This document shows, one piece after another, positions 27,313-35,720 of a stretch of DNA of 64,000 bases; within the stretch, counting starts at the first letter, position 1; every line of letters begins with the position of its first letter. The DNA is from Pseudobdellovibrionaceae bacterium. GTDB taxonomy: Bacteria; Bdellovibrionota; Bdellovibrionia; Bdellovibrionales; UBA1609. Position numbers and translations under genes: made by a program. The notes below the pieces were generated by a model. It made no database searches, was not told the origin of the DNA, and worked only from the letters and a program-made list of their open reading frames with translations. The stretch spans positions 124,001-188,000 of the forward strand of contig CANEZP010000004.1 of NCBI GenBank assembly GCA_947444305.1, written 5' to 3'.

Positions 27313-27972
27313 ATGGCATTACTAAATCGCGACCAACTGGCCAAACGTATCGCGCAAGAAATCAAAGACGGCTTCGTCGTGAACTTGGGCATCGGCATCC
27401 CGACGCTGGTGGCGAACCATATTCCTAAAGGTATGTTCGTCATGCTTCAAAGTGAAAATGGTTTACTCGGCCTCGGTCCGTTTCCGACTAAAGATCAGGT
27501 CGATGCCGATCTAATCAACGCCGGAAAACAAACGGTGACGACCGTCCCCGGCGCGAGCTTTTTTTCGAGCGCCGATTCCTTCGCGATGATTCGCGGCGGC
27601 CACGTCGACCTCACCGTTCTGGGCGCGATGGAAGTCGACCAAAAGGGTTCGATCGCGAACTGGATGGTCCCCGGCAAACTCGTGAAGGGCATGGGCGGCG
27701 CGATGGATTTGGTTGCCGGCGCGAGGCGCGTGATCGTGGCGATGCAACACCGGGATAAAGCCGGCAACTCTAAGATCTTGAAAAAGTGTACGCTGCCGTT
27801 GACGGGGCAAGCGTGTGTCCACCGCGTAGTTACGGACATGGCCGTGCTCGATTTATCGCCCGAAGGTTTCGTGCTTAAAGAATTTGCGCCGGGACTTTCC
27901 ATCGACGAAGTCAAAGCCGCGACCGATGCACCACTTCATATCGACCCGAACGTGCGCGAGATTCAGCTCTAG
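27313..27972 (+). CDS. scoB: 3-oxoacid CoA-transferase subunit B
   Basis: The 219-residue beta subunit has [12 protein letters not shown] near its start and the catalytic glutamate in [26 protein letters not shown] and [12 protein letters not shown] are also diagnostic. It begins eight bases after scoA with a GGGG ribosome site. Together with the thiolase it makes an acetoacetate/ketone-body utilisation operon, plausible for a cell that eats lipid or polyhydroxybutyrate-rich prey. Confidence 0.94.
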   Translation: MALLNRDQLAKRIAQEIKDGFVVNLGIGIPTLVANHIPKGMFVMLQSENGLLGLGPFPTKDQVDADLINAGKQTVTTVPGASFFSSADSFAMIRGGHVDLTVLGAMEVDQKGSIANWMVPGKLVKGMGGAMDLVAGARRVIVAMQHRDKAGNSKILKKCTLPLTGQACVHRVVTDMAVLDLSPEGFVLKEFAPGLSIDEVKAATDAPLHIDPNVREIQL

Positions 27973-28015
27973 CTCATTGTTAGTCCAGCTCTCACGCAAC
28001 TAGACCTAGGCAAGG

Positions 28016-28045
28016 TTGAGCGACGGGGCATTCTCACGTCATAAT
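28016..28045 (+). promoter_or_regulatory. Promoter of the cNMP-binding protein gene
   Basis: TTGAGC (28016-28021) and CATAAT (28040-28045) are 18 bases apart, a housekeeping sigma-type arrangement about 40 bp before the gene. TAGACCTAGG lies just upstream at 28001-28010. Confidence 0.55.
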
Positions 28046-28086
28046 AGAACTGTACGTATACACCTGTGTTTTAAGGAATTTGCAGC

Positions 28087-29082
28087 ATGGCCGGCGGCAT
28101 TAAGAAGCTCGGGAAGAACGACATTTTATTTCGCGAAGGCGACGAGAGTGACGCAATGTACGTCATCAAATCGGGCCGCATCGCGATCACCAAATCCAAA
28201 GGCAGCGGCGAAATCATCTTAGCCGAAAAAACCGGCGGCGAAATGCTCGGCGAAATGGCTTTCTTCGACAACAAACCGCGCTCGGCCGGCGCGAAAGCGA
28301 TGGGCGACACCGAAGTTATCTCGCTCCCATTCGCTTCGCTCCACGCGCAGTTCAAAACTTTTCCCGAGTGGCTAAAGGCGATGGTCAAAACGATCAACGG
28401 CCAGCTGCGTGATGCGAACACGCGGATTAAAAATCTCGAGGCCGTCACCGCGGGCGACGCCGAGATGTTTCCGCCGCACCTGACCACCCGTTTGACGGCG
28501 ATCATCAGCCTCATTGGTTTCAAGTGCGGAGAGCCTACGCCCGAGGGGGGCCTCGTCGTTCCTTATTCTGTCTTGCGTGAGTACTGCATTCAGATTTTTC
28601 AGCAGCCGACCAACAAGCTCGATAAATTGATGGACGTACTGCAAGCGCTTCAGCTCATGAAGGTTGAGGATTTAGGCGAAGGCCGAAAACGCATCACCAT
28701 CGTGAACCATAAGGTCATCACCGGCTTTACCGACTGGTACAATCGCTACATTTTCACCGAAAAATCGAAGCAGATCACGATCGAAGAAAAAGAACTACAG
28801 ACTCTGCGGGCCCTCGTCTTCTACGGCCGAAAACTGACCGCCGACGACAAGGGATTCGTGAAGGTATCCCTCACCGACATGCAGAATAATTCCATGCGCG
28901 ATCTCAATTTTCTATTCAGCGTGAACGAAGCCGATACCTTAGCCGAAAAGGGTTTGGTCCAAGAGAAATCCTCCGAACAAGGCGGCGCTTTGTCGATGCG
29001 TTTTAAAATGTCTGATCTCGAATCGATTTTGCCGTACTGGGAAATCGTCTACACGCTCAAAAAAGTCCCCGCGCGCGGCTAA
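28087..29082 (+). CDS. Cyclic-nucleotide-binding domain protein
   Basis: The 331-residue protein starts with a CAP-like sensor domain (residues about 5-115) with FREGDESDAMYVIKSG and the phosphate-cassette region GEMLGEMAFFDNKPRSAGAK. The remaining 200 residues are helical with a possible winged helix (around residues 150-225), but I cannot name the output domain and no clear Crp helix-turn-helix is seen. It is a candidate target of the CHASE2 adenylate cyclase at 44232-46940. Its TAA overlaps the TAG of the convergent RAYT gene. Confidence 0.85.
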   Translation: MAGGIKKLGKNDILFREGDESDAMYVIKSGRIAITKSKGSGEIILAEKTGGEMLGEMAFFDNKPRSAGAKAMGDTEVISLPFASLHAQFKTFPEWLKAMVKTINGQLRDANTRIKNLEAVTAGDAEMFPPHLTTRLTAIISLIGFKCGEPTPEGGLVVPYSVLREYCIQIFQQPTNKLDKLMDVLQALQLMKVEDLGEGRKRITIVNHKVITGFTDWYNRYIFTEKSKQITIEEKELQTLRALVFYGRKLTADDKGFVKVSLTDMQNNSMRDLNFLFSVNEADTLAEKGLVQEKSSEQGGALSMRFKMSDLESILPYWEIVYTLKKVPARG

Positions 29083-29660
29083 GTTCCGCAAGGGTGCCGC
29101 GCTCCGTTTGAAATCTCATCGTAAAAATCACGCAAGTCTTTCAGCGTTTTAAAATCCTTGCGCGAAAGAAACCCGGCGGCTTCCAACTGATTCAACTTCA
29201 CATACTCTAGCAGAGTTTGAAACGCCTTCTTCCACCCACGAACAATGCGAGTGTGCGGACGAAATAACCAAAGTTTTTCGCCCGCCATTACGCCCTTCAG
29301 AGCCAAACCCAACCGTCCCGTCAACTCACGAATAAAAGCTGCCCACCGCCGTACGTGCGAAATTTGAATCGCAAGGTGCAGATGGTTCCCGACGTTCGCG
29401 CGCTTGAAGATCTTCACACCATGCTTCTTCGCGACCGTCGAAATTAATTTCTCCACCACTGCGAAGTATTTCGGCGTACGCAAGACACTCTTCGTCGCGC
29501 GCATAGTGAGATGTATGGGCCACTTTAAATCCAACGGACGCGCCCGCTTGGCGTTTCCTTTAAGTAAAGCTCCACCGAACGCATCGGATGGCTTTTGGAA
29601 TCCCTCACCCTTAAATTCTTGTTGGTTCTTCGTTCTCGACATCCGTTGTTTATAGACCAT
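29079..29660 (-). CDS. REP-associated tyrosine transposase (RAYT), intact
   Basis: The ATG at 29660 has GGGAG just upstream and gives 193 residues. Longer open sequence upstream (to 29903) runs through the REP element and a pentanucleotide repeat and is rejected as coding. The HUH-type single-strand transposase motif is NHLHLAIQ, and the catalytic tyrosine is in LEYVKLNQ. The N-terminal block DAFGGALLKGNAKRARPL aligns with the second RAYT in the window. RAYTs nick and join single strands at REP hairpins; here a REP-like element lies 47 bp upstream. The stop shares bases with the convergent cNMP gene stop. Confidence 0.9.
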   Translation of the reverse strand: MVYKQRMSRTKNQQEFKGEGFQKPSDAFGGALLKGNAKRARPLDLKWPIHLTMRATKSVLRTPKYFAVVEKLISTVAKKHGVKIFKRANVGNHLHLAIQISHVRRWAAFIRELTGRLGLALKGVMAGEKLWLFRPHTRIVRGWKKAFQTLLEYVKLNQLEAAGFLSRKDFKTLKDLRDFYDEISNGARHPCGT

Positions 29661-29706
29661 CGCTCCCTTTACGCAAACAAATATTATGTATCTATTGGTC
29701 TTTGGC

Positions 29707-29798
29707 GGTGCATAAACTTTGCTTGAAGGCCCCATTGTGGAGGTGCAGAGATTTAGCGTCCTGACAGTGGCGTTCCGACGCCGTCCGCGGCGTCGGAA
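29707..29798 (+). repeat. REP-like element, copy R
   Basis: The head TTAGCGTCCTGACAGTGGC (29753-29771 region) is followed by the hairpin TTCCGACGCCG (29773-29783), loop TCCG, CGGCGTCGGAA (29788-29798). Homology to the other copies starts at GGTG (29707) and includes TTGAAGGCCCC and TGCAGAG. It is 47 bp upstream of the RAYT start, with the head nearer to the gene than the hairpin. Confidence 0.85.
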
Positions 29799-29850
29799 AT
29801 TGATTATTGGGGAGAGTTTTTCTTTTTGCGGGAGGAACAAGGTCGTTTTT

Positions 29851-29890
29851 GAACTGAGTTGAACTGAGTTGAGTTGAGTTGAGTTGAGTT
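29851..29890 (+). repeat. GAGTT pentanucleotide repeat tract
   Basis: Two GAACTGAGTT units are followed by four GAGTT units, 40 bp in all. The tract is non-coding here and would be prone to slippage. Confidence 0.9.
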
Positions 29891-29956
29891 CGGACTGACG
29901 CACCTTTTCCTGTCTAGACAGAAAATCATGCGTTATCCGAACTGTGCTGTTTGAAA

Positions 29957-30000
29957 CGTTATTCGAGACGGTAGTTCGGGTTTCTTTGGTGATGCTCTCG
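29957..30000 (-). pseudogene. Relic of the guaB 3' end
   Basis: These 44 bases align with 18846-18890, the last codons of guaB plus five bases beyond its stop, with one missing base and about nine mismatches. On the minus strand the frame reads SITKE then shifts, where guaB reads SITKEAPNYRLE-stop. It is too short to do anything as a protein. It suggests that DNA from the guaB 3' flank was once copied here, or that an older guaB copy was lost. Confidence 0.6.
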
Positions 30001-30032
30001 CTATTTTAGATCGATCGCGTGGAGAGCGTTTT

Positions 30033-30422
30033 TTACTGGCACTTTTTTAGTAAATCGTGGAGTTGTTGGTATTCGCGTCGGTTGTAGGAGGCGGTTTTGT
30101 TGATTAGGCCGCGTAGGCATTTTCCCGTTCCGTTGCCCTCGCAAGCGCGGATAAGTTTTAGAAATTCTTTGGCGCTGGTGCCGTCGCTTGGGTGTAGAGA
30201 TTGTCCGAGTTCCGAAACGCAATCGGCTTCCACGTCTTTGCATGCGGCAAGGACTTGCGACTCATTTTCTCCGTGATAATCGGAGGAACTCAGGAAGCGT
30301 TTCGCTTGCTCGAAGCAGGCCGCGGTATTTTCGTTTTCTAATCTTGGGTCGCTCGCGAAGGCTCCCGATGCCACGGATGTACAAATAAGTAAGACAGAAA
30401 TTTTGAGCGACTTCACGACCAT
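30033..30422 (-). CDS. Small exported cysteine-containing protein
   Basis: The 129-residue product has a signal peptide (about MVVKSLKISVLLICTSVASG AFA). The mature chain is about 105 residues, helical, with seven cysteines (for example AACFEQAK, AACKDVEADCVSEL and GKCLRGL), so disulphides are likely. The ATG has GGAG upstream. I do not recognise the family. Confidence 0.7.
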   Translation of the reverse strand: MVVKSLKISVLLICTSVASGAFASDPRLENENTAACFEQAKRFLSSSDYHGENESQVLAACKDVEADCVSELGQSLHPSDGTSAKEFLKLIRACEGNGTGKCLRGLINKTASYNRREYQQLHDLLKKCQ

Positions 30423-30447
30423 GCCTTATTCTCCGTGCGCGGCTTAA

Positions 30448-30954
30448 TTAAAAATAATAGCGGCCGCCCACGCCTAGGTCTAAGCGGCCCGCGGTGCTGG
30501 GAGTGAGCAGAAAGGTCGGGCCGATTTCGGCGAAGACGCCGAATTGGGTCGGTGCCGGATACCACTCGAAGCCGACGAGGCCGCGCACGAATACGCCCGT
30601 GCCCGATTCGGATTTACGCCGGCCGCAATCGTAGCGGCCGCATTCGTAAGAGTCGCTCCAAAAGCCGACGCCGCCCCCGCCGCCGATGTAGCCGCTGGTT
30701 TCGCGGCCGAAGCGCGTGCCGGAACCGAAGATGCCTGGAATATGCCAAAGGTAATCCGCGTAAACGGCGGTGCCGCCGCTAAATCCCAAACCGAAATCAA
30801 CCGCGCCCTGCTTGGACAACCAATACTTACCGGTCATCGCGACCATGTTGCCGACCATCAAACCGGCGCCGAACTTGTGCGTGTCGGTCGTGGCCGCGGA
30901 AGATGTCAGCGGAAGCGCGAGACATAGAACGCAGAAAAAACGCAGCAGCTTCAT
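30448..30954 (-). CDS. Small outer-membrane beta-barrel-like protein
   Basis: The 168-residue product has a signal peptide (MKLLRFFCVLCLALPLTSSA) and alternating glycine/aromatic strands ending in VGGRYYF, with the C-terminal phenylalanine expected for insertion by the BAM machinery. Size suggests an eight-strand barrel. A cysteine pair (YECGRYDCG) lies in a predicted loop. It sits two bases before the pyk stop, so it may be on the pyk transcript. Confidence 0.7.
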   Translation of the reverse strand: MKLLRFFCVLCLALPLTSSAATTDTHKFGAGLMVGNMVAMTGKYWLSKQGAVDFGLGFSGGTAVYADYLWHIPGIFGSGTRFGRETSGYIGGGGGVGFWSDSYECGRYDCGRRKSESGTGVFVRGLVGFEWYPAPTQFGVFAEIGPTFLLTPSTAGRLDLGVGGRYYF

Positions 30955-30956
30955 GA

Positions 30957-32456
30957 CTAGAATCCTTTGTTGAGATTCAAAATATCTTTTCGAACCCGTA
31001 ATGGAAGATCGTTGTCGGGCACGTCGACCCGGTCACGGGTCACCGTGTACACGCGAATGTTATTTGTCTTCGCGTTTTGGCGCACGGGTGAACCCATCGT
31101 GATGACGACTTTATCGCCCTTCTCGACGATGCCGATTTTCAATAGGAGTTCTTCGATCTGCTTCAAGGCTTCTTCGCTATTTTGATAAGCGTCGATTTTG
31201 AAGGTCTGAATACCCCAAACCAATTCTAACCGGTTGAGTGGATCAATCGTGTGCGTGATCGCCAAGATCGGACACGCGGGGCGTGAACCGGCGATGAGCG
31301 TGGCCGTCTTCCCGCTGGTGGTCAAACAGACCAACGCTTTCGCTTTTACTTTCAGCGCGGTGAGCGAAGCGGAGGCCGCGATCGCGTCGGGAACGTCGAG
31401 CACGTCGTCTTCGAGTGAGATGTCCCAGTACAAGTCCGAGGATTTTTGCACCTCGCAAATAATCTCGTGCATGGTCTTGATACATTTAAACGGATACTTC
31501 CCGCTCGCGCTTTCGGCGGACAACATCAACGCGTCGGAACCGTCGATGACGGCATTGGCGACGTCGGTGATCTCGGCCCGAGTCGGGCGCGGATTTTCGA
31601 CCATGCTGTCGAGCATCTGAGTTGCCGTGATAACGGGTTTGTTCATCATGTTGCACATGCGAATGATTCGCTTTTGAATACCCGGCAATTGGCTTTGGCC
31701 CGTTTCGATCGCCAAGTCGCCGCGCGCCACCATGATGGCGTCGCTGAGCTGAATGATTTCTTCGAGGTTGTCGAGGGCTTCGACCATTTCGATCTTCGCG
31801 ATGATTCGCGTGGCGGGACGGGTCGCGTTCACCAATTCACGAAGCTTTACGATATCGCTGCCTTGGCGGACAAAACTTAAAGCCACGTAGTCGACGTTTT
31901 TTTCGAGCCCGAACTGAAGATCGCGCAAGTCTTTCTCGGTCATGGCTTCGATCGGCAAGTTCGCGCCGGGCACGTTCATGCCTTTGCGATCTTTGAGCAG
32001 ACCACCGTAGATGACTTCGCACTCGATAATCTTTTTACCGTCGGTCGACAGAACCTTTAAATCGATCAGCCCGTCGTCGAATAAAATGCGTTGGCCTTCC
32101 GAAACGGTGGTGGGCAGCGCCTTAAAATCCGTCGGGATGACCCCGGGCGTGCCGAGGATATCTTCGTTGGTGATGATGACCCGTTCGCCGTCGGCCAGAC
32201 GAACCGAACCGCCCTCAAATTTTCCGCAGCGAATTTTAGGACCCTGAAGATCCTGCAGGATAGAAACGGGAGCGTTCCATTTACGCGCGATTTCCCGCAC
32301 GTTTTCGATAACGCCCGCGTGCATCTCATGAGTGCCGTGCGAGAAGTTGAGGCGGGCAACGTTCATGCCCGACAGGATGGCTTTTTCGAGCGCCTCTTTG
32401 GTAAGGGTGCTCGGACCTATGGTAGCGACGATTTTTACTCTACGTTCAGAAAGCAT
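30957..32456 (-). CDS. pyk: Pyruvate kinase
   Basis: The 499-residue enzyme makes ATP and pyruvate from phosphoenolpyruvate and ADP. IVATIGPSTLTKEAL opens the barrel; the active-site signature is IIAKIEMVEALDNLEEI, with MVARGDLAIE and MNKPVITATQMLDSM after it. The C-terminal allosteric domain is present. It is the first gene before the two small envelope proteins, and follows a coiled-coil protein gene by 12 bp. Confidence 0.97.
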   Translation of the reverse strand: MLSERRVKIVATIGPSTLTKEALEKAILSGMNVARLNFSHGTHEMHAGVIENVREIARKWNAPVSILQDLQGPKIRCGKFEGGSVRLADGERVIITNEDILGTPGVIPTDFKALPTTVSEGQRILFDDGLIDLKVLSTDGKKIIECEVIYGGLLKDRKGMNVPGANLPIEAMTEKDLRDLQFGLEKNVDYVALSFVRQGSDIVKLRELVNATRPATRIIAKIEMVEALDNLEEIIQLSDAIMVARGDLAIETGQSQLPGIQKRIIRMCNMMNKPVITATQMLDSMVENPRPTRAEITDVANAVIDGSDALMLSAESASGKYPFKCIKTMHEIICEVQKSSDLYWDISLEDDVLDVPDAIAASASLTALKVKAKALVCLTTSGKTATLIAGSRPACPILAITHTIDPLNRLELVWGIQTFKIDAYQNSEEALKQIEELLLKIGIVEKGDKVVITMGSPVRQNAKTNNIRVYTVTRDRVDVPDNDLPLRVRKDILNLNKGF

Positions 32457-32468
32457 CCTTAATCATTG

Positions 32469-34136
32469 TCAGGTCTTCTTCACTTCGGCAAGGACGGTGT
32501 CGAGTTTTTCTTCGTGCCGTTTGTTCACGTTCCGTAATTCTTCGGTTTGCATTGTGCTCAATTGCCGAACCTGTTCGCGATTTTTGGAGTCTAGTTGATC
32601 GACGCTCACTTTGTGGGCGCGCTGCAGCTCGTCTACCGTGCGGCGCAAGTTGTCTTCGCCGCTCTTACGTTCCTTCAAAACCTGGTCTTTCAGGCCTTGG
32701 AGCTGCTTCTCATATTTGTTTACCATCTGGGCCATACGGTCGCCGTGCTGAAGTTCCTGCTTGCGCATCTGCTCTTGCATGGTGCGGATCGCAATCTGTT
32801 TTTCGTTATCGGCCTGGTTACGGGCTTCGCGAACCTGATCCCGCATCTGCAATTGTGAGGCACTGTGATTCTCACTCTGCATCTGGATCATGCGCTGCTT
32901 CTCTTCTTCGGTCTTGTCGTAGATCGTCTTCACGCGCTGATCGGTGGTCATCTTCGTGGCTTCGATTTGGCTATCGAAGTTTCCGACCAGGTTGTCGTAG
33001 GCTGTCTTTTGAATGCGACCCTGTTCTTCCATGCGGCCGCGGTAAAAACGGCCGTTCTCGGTAAGCTGCTTCCCTAATTCGTCGCGGACCTCGGAAACGT
33101 CTTTGGCCGAACGATCGTTACTCGCGCGTACCGCTTCATTTCGCTGTTCCATCGCGTTCTCGATATTTTTGCCGAAGGACTCCCTGACGTTCGCGAGTTC
33201 GCGGCTATTCTGCCGCTTGAGTAACATCGCGTCCCGGTTGCGTGACTCTTTCAAATCCATGTTTTCGTGTTCAAGACGGCTGATCTGGTTGTCGATCCGA
33301 TTGCCGACGGTGGATTTTAAGTCCGACGAGCTCATTTGCAAAGCTTCGCGCTCGCGTTTCATTGCTTTCTCGTAGCGGCCTTTTTGCGTCTCGAGCCCGT
33401 CTTCGAAACCATCACGGAGCATCTCGGAATTGTCCTGACCCACCTGGCGTTCTTTAGTGACCGCGCGCATAAGATGATTTGAGTCCTTCATCTTGTCCTT
33501 CATGTGGCGGATTTCTTGCTCCTTCAGACGGCCCTCCGCGTTCTCGCGGTAGCTGCCCAAATTATTCTGCAGATTTTTGACCTTCTCGTTTCGCTCTTCA
33601 CGGATGGCGTCGGTCTGCTGCTGATAAGCCTTCTCAAGCTTCTCGCGGTTTCCGGCTATCGCTTCACCTTGCGCTTCGCGGCCCTCGGCCGCGAGTTCGC
33701 GATGGGACTCTTCTGATTTTTGCAGATTTTTTCGATAATCCTGATTCAATTTCTCGAAGCGGGCATCGTTTTGCGCCTTTTGCTGATTTTGATCGCCCGA
33801 AGTTGCGCGGCGAAGCGCGTCTTCCTTCTTCTGGCTTTCTTCGGCGGTCGCTTTAAGCTGCTTCACGTGCATGCCGCGGATATCGTCCATCGACTTTTGG
33901 TATTTATGATCACGCTCGGTGATGCTGTCGGTGGATTGTTTTTGAACCGAAGCCATCTGTTCCGCGTGAGAACTTTTTAAGTTCTCGATTTCCTCGTAAT
34001 GCTGTTCGGAAATACGGCGCAGCTCTTGTTTATGCTTCTTGACCATCTCGCCCTCGTTATTGCGATAGTCTTCGCGATTACGGCGAACAACTTCGTCCTG
34101 GCGGTTGGATCCATCCGAACTACCAACTGAAGACAT
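32469..34136 (-). CDS. Long coiled-coil protein
   Basis: The 555-residue protein has no signal peptide or membrane segment and is almost wholly charged alpha-helical heptads (ESHRELAAEGREAQGEA, EKAYQQQTDAIREERNEK are typical), with few aliphatic breaks and high Q, E, K and R content. It may be a cytoskeletal or scaffold element; intermediate-filament-like proteins of this kind occur in Bdellovibrio, but composition makes homology claims unsafe. The strong ribosome site AGGAGGAG lies before the ATG, so expression is probably high. Confidence 0.8.
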   Translation of the reverse strand: MSSVGSSDGSNRQDEVVRRNREDYRNNEGEMVKKHKQELRRISEQHYEEIENLKSSHAEQMASVQKQSTDSITERDHKYQKSMDDIRGMHVKQLKATAEESQKKEDALRRATSGDQNQQKAQNDARFEKLNQDYRKNLQKSEESHRELAAEGREAQGEAIAGNREKLEKAYQQQTDAIREERNEKVKNLQNNLGSYRENAEGRLKEQEIRHMKDKMKDSNHLMRAVTKERQVGQDNSEMLRDGFEDGLETQKGRYEKAMKREREALQMSSSDLKSTVGNRIDNQISRLEHENMDLKESRNRDAMLLKRQNSRELANVRESFGKNIENAMEQRNEAVRASNDRSAKDVSEVRDELGKQLTENGRFYRGRMEEQGRIQKTAYDNLVGNFDSQIEATKMTTDQRVKTIYDKTEEEKQRMIQMQSENHSASQLQMRDQVREARNQADNEKQIAIRTMQEQMRKQELQHGDRMAQMVNKYEKQLQGLKDQVLKERKSGEDNLRRTVDELQRAHKVSVDQLDSKNREQVRQLSTMQTEELRNVNKRHEEKLDTVLAEVKKT

Positions 34137-34245
34137 GAATCTCCTCCTGAGATCTAGAGCAAAGTAACGGCTAAAATCACGTACTGTGAATACCTAAATC
34201 TTAGCATATCTCTAGGGAGGAGTAGTTATCCGGGCAAAACACTGG

Positions 34246-34983
34246 TCAAGGGTCGATATTGTTTTTACGACGGAACAACTCGCGCATGGCGGCTTCTTCT
34301 TTGGCGACGGACTTTCGTCTAGCTTCTTCCTTCGCTAAGCCCGCTTCGTAGCTGGCGATGGCGCGCGAAGCGGCTTGCTCGTGGACTTGCGAAGCGCTTT
34401 CGACGGCTTCTTTCCAATCGAGACGAAAGCGGGCGACATCTGATTTGAAGAGTTCAACCGTGCCCGGAAATAATTTCGACCATTCCATCACCGTAGGGGC
34501 GAACGGCAAACTTTGCGGAAAATCCATTTGCGCCACGCCGCTCGTTTCAACTTCACCGATCGACAACTGAAGACCGCTCGAGAGCGAATAGTTTTTCTTT
34601 TCGCCGAGACGCTGAATATTCCACTCGCCGGCGAGCGATTTTACGGTAACGCCGGTTAACGCTCGGGTAATGAGCGCCGTGCAAACCGACTCGCAAGATA
34701 TAGAAGCGTAAGGAGTTTTGAAAATTACGGGCTTATCGATTTCTACGTAAAACTTGCCTTCGACGAGCTGAATTGTCTTTTCGTCACGCTGCTGCGCGAT
34801 CGAACCGGCGCCCAAAACGAGGACGAAGTCCCCGTTCCTGTACTCACGCTTGTGTTCGGTCGCCTGAATAGCGCACGGGATGCGCTTACCCCAGCAACTC
34901 GCTTCCTTATGGGAATCTTCCGCGCGCACACGAACGTCGATAAAAAACATCGCCGCGATTAAAATGAATCGGCCCGGTTTCAT
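34246..34983 (-). CDS. Exported protein with FecR-like segment
   Basis: The 245-residue product has a short signal peptide (MKPGRFILIAAMFFIDVRVRA). Residues about 45-130 (NGDFVLVLGAGSIAQQRDEK then LVEGKFYVEIDKPVIFKTPY) resemble the beta-sandwich of periplasmic FecR domains. The C-terminal third is a charged helix. No anti-sigma membrane segment is present, so a FecR-type signalling role is doubtful. Its ATG overlaps the TPR gene stop by four bases. Confidence 0.6.
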   Translation of the reverse strand: MKPGRFILIAAMFFIDVRVRAEDSHKEASCWGKRIPCAIQATEHKREYRNGDFVLVLGAGSIAQQRDEKTIQLVEGKFYVEIDKPVIFKTPYASISCESVCTALITRALTGVTVKSLAGEWNIQRLGEKKNYSLSSGLQLSIGEVETSGVAQMDFPQSLPFAPTVMEWSKLFPGTVELFKSDVARFRLDWKEAVESASQVHEQAASRAIASYEAGLAKEEARRKSVAKEEAAMRELFRRKNNIDP

Positions 34984-35666
34984 CGGTCGAGGCCCCGCAT
35001 CGAGGCTTTCGCCTGCGAGGCAACGTCGCGTTGCGGGTATGAGCGCATAACCGTGCGGTAGATGTCGACGGCTTCCTCGTTGCGGTTTTGAACTTCGTAA
35101 ATTCGGCCCAAACGGATAAGGGAAAACCCGGTCAACTCATGCTGGGGAAAGAGCTCGACCATTTGCTGAATCGTCGTCGTGCATTCTTCAAGTTCATTCA
35201 CTTGAAAATAAGATTCGGCCATCAAAAAGTAGGATTCGGCCACGTAGGTGCTGAAACCGAAACGGTCCACAACTTGCTTAAAAATCTTTATCGCTTTCGC
35301 GTATTCTTTGCCGCGGAAATAAGATTTGCCGCGTTCAAAAAGCGTCTTAGCGATCGCCTTCTTCACGTCCATCGCTTCCGAGCGCGTGATCGTACTGGCG
35401 AGCGAGCGAAAGGGATAGCCTTCGTCGCCGAGGCCTTTTTCTTTCAAAACTTCGGGCATCAACGCCGCGACGTTTTGGCGGAACTCTAAAAACTGCTCGC
35501 GGTCTAACGCGATTTCCACTTCACGCTCATCCGAGTGGCGCTGAATAGCGGCGACTTCATTCTTCAATTCATGCACGCCGTTGAAACGTTCACGGACTAC
35601 GGAATAGAATTGCATCCATCCGAGGGTCAGAACCAAAATGAAAGATAAAAAAGTTGTTAGCTTCAT
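34980..35666 (-). CDS. Membrane-anchored TPR protein
   Basis: The 228-residue product has one N-terminal membrane anchor (LSFILVLTLGWMQFYSV) and a short coiled coil. TPR-like helices follow from residue about 110 (FERGKSYFRGKEYAKAIKIF, YFLMAESYFQVNELEECTTT, LIRLGRIYEVQNRNEEAVDI), a layout like YbgF/CpoB and BamD-type proteins. It is coupled to the FecR-like gene downstream and probably acts as an envelope adaptor. Confidence 0.78.
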   Translation of the reverse strand: MKLTTFLSFILVLTLGWMQFYSVVRERFNGVHELKNEVAAIQRHSDEREVEIALDREQFLEFRQNVAALMPEVLKEKGLGDEGYPFRSLASTITRSEAMDVKKAIAKTLFERGKSYFRGKEYAKAIKIFKQVVDRFGFSTYVAESYFLMAESYFQVNELEECTTTIQQMVELFPQHELTGFSLIRLGRIYEVQNRNEEAVDIYRTVMRSYPQRDVASQAKASMRGLDR

Positions 35667-35720
35667 ACCGCTAATCTCTTAACGGTATTTTGCAGAATAA
35701 TATTGAGCCGAAACGGGAGC

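Larger units (their letters stand above)
29661..30032. other. Gene-free stretch upstream of RAYT
   Basis: No gene is seen in these 372 bases. They hold a REP-like element, a GAGTT pentanucleotide repeat, a 12-bp palindrome (CTGTCTAGACAG at 29910-29921) and a relic of the guaB 3' end. Confidence 0.6.

Noticed and set aside
29661-29903. Extension of the RAYT frame up to 29903
   Set aside because: The extra 81 codons run through the REP hairpin and the GAGTT repeat, and a good ribosome site lies at 29660.
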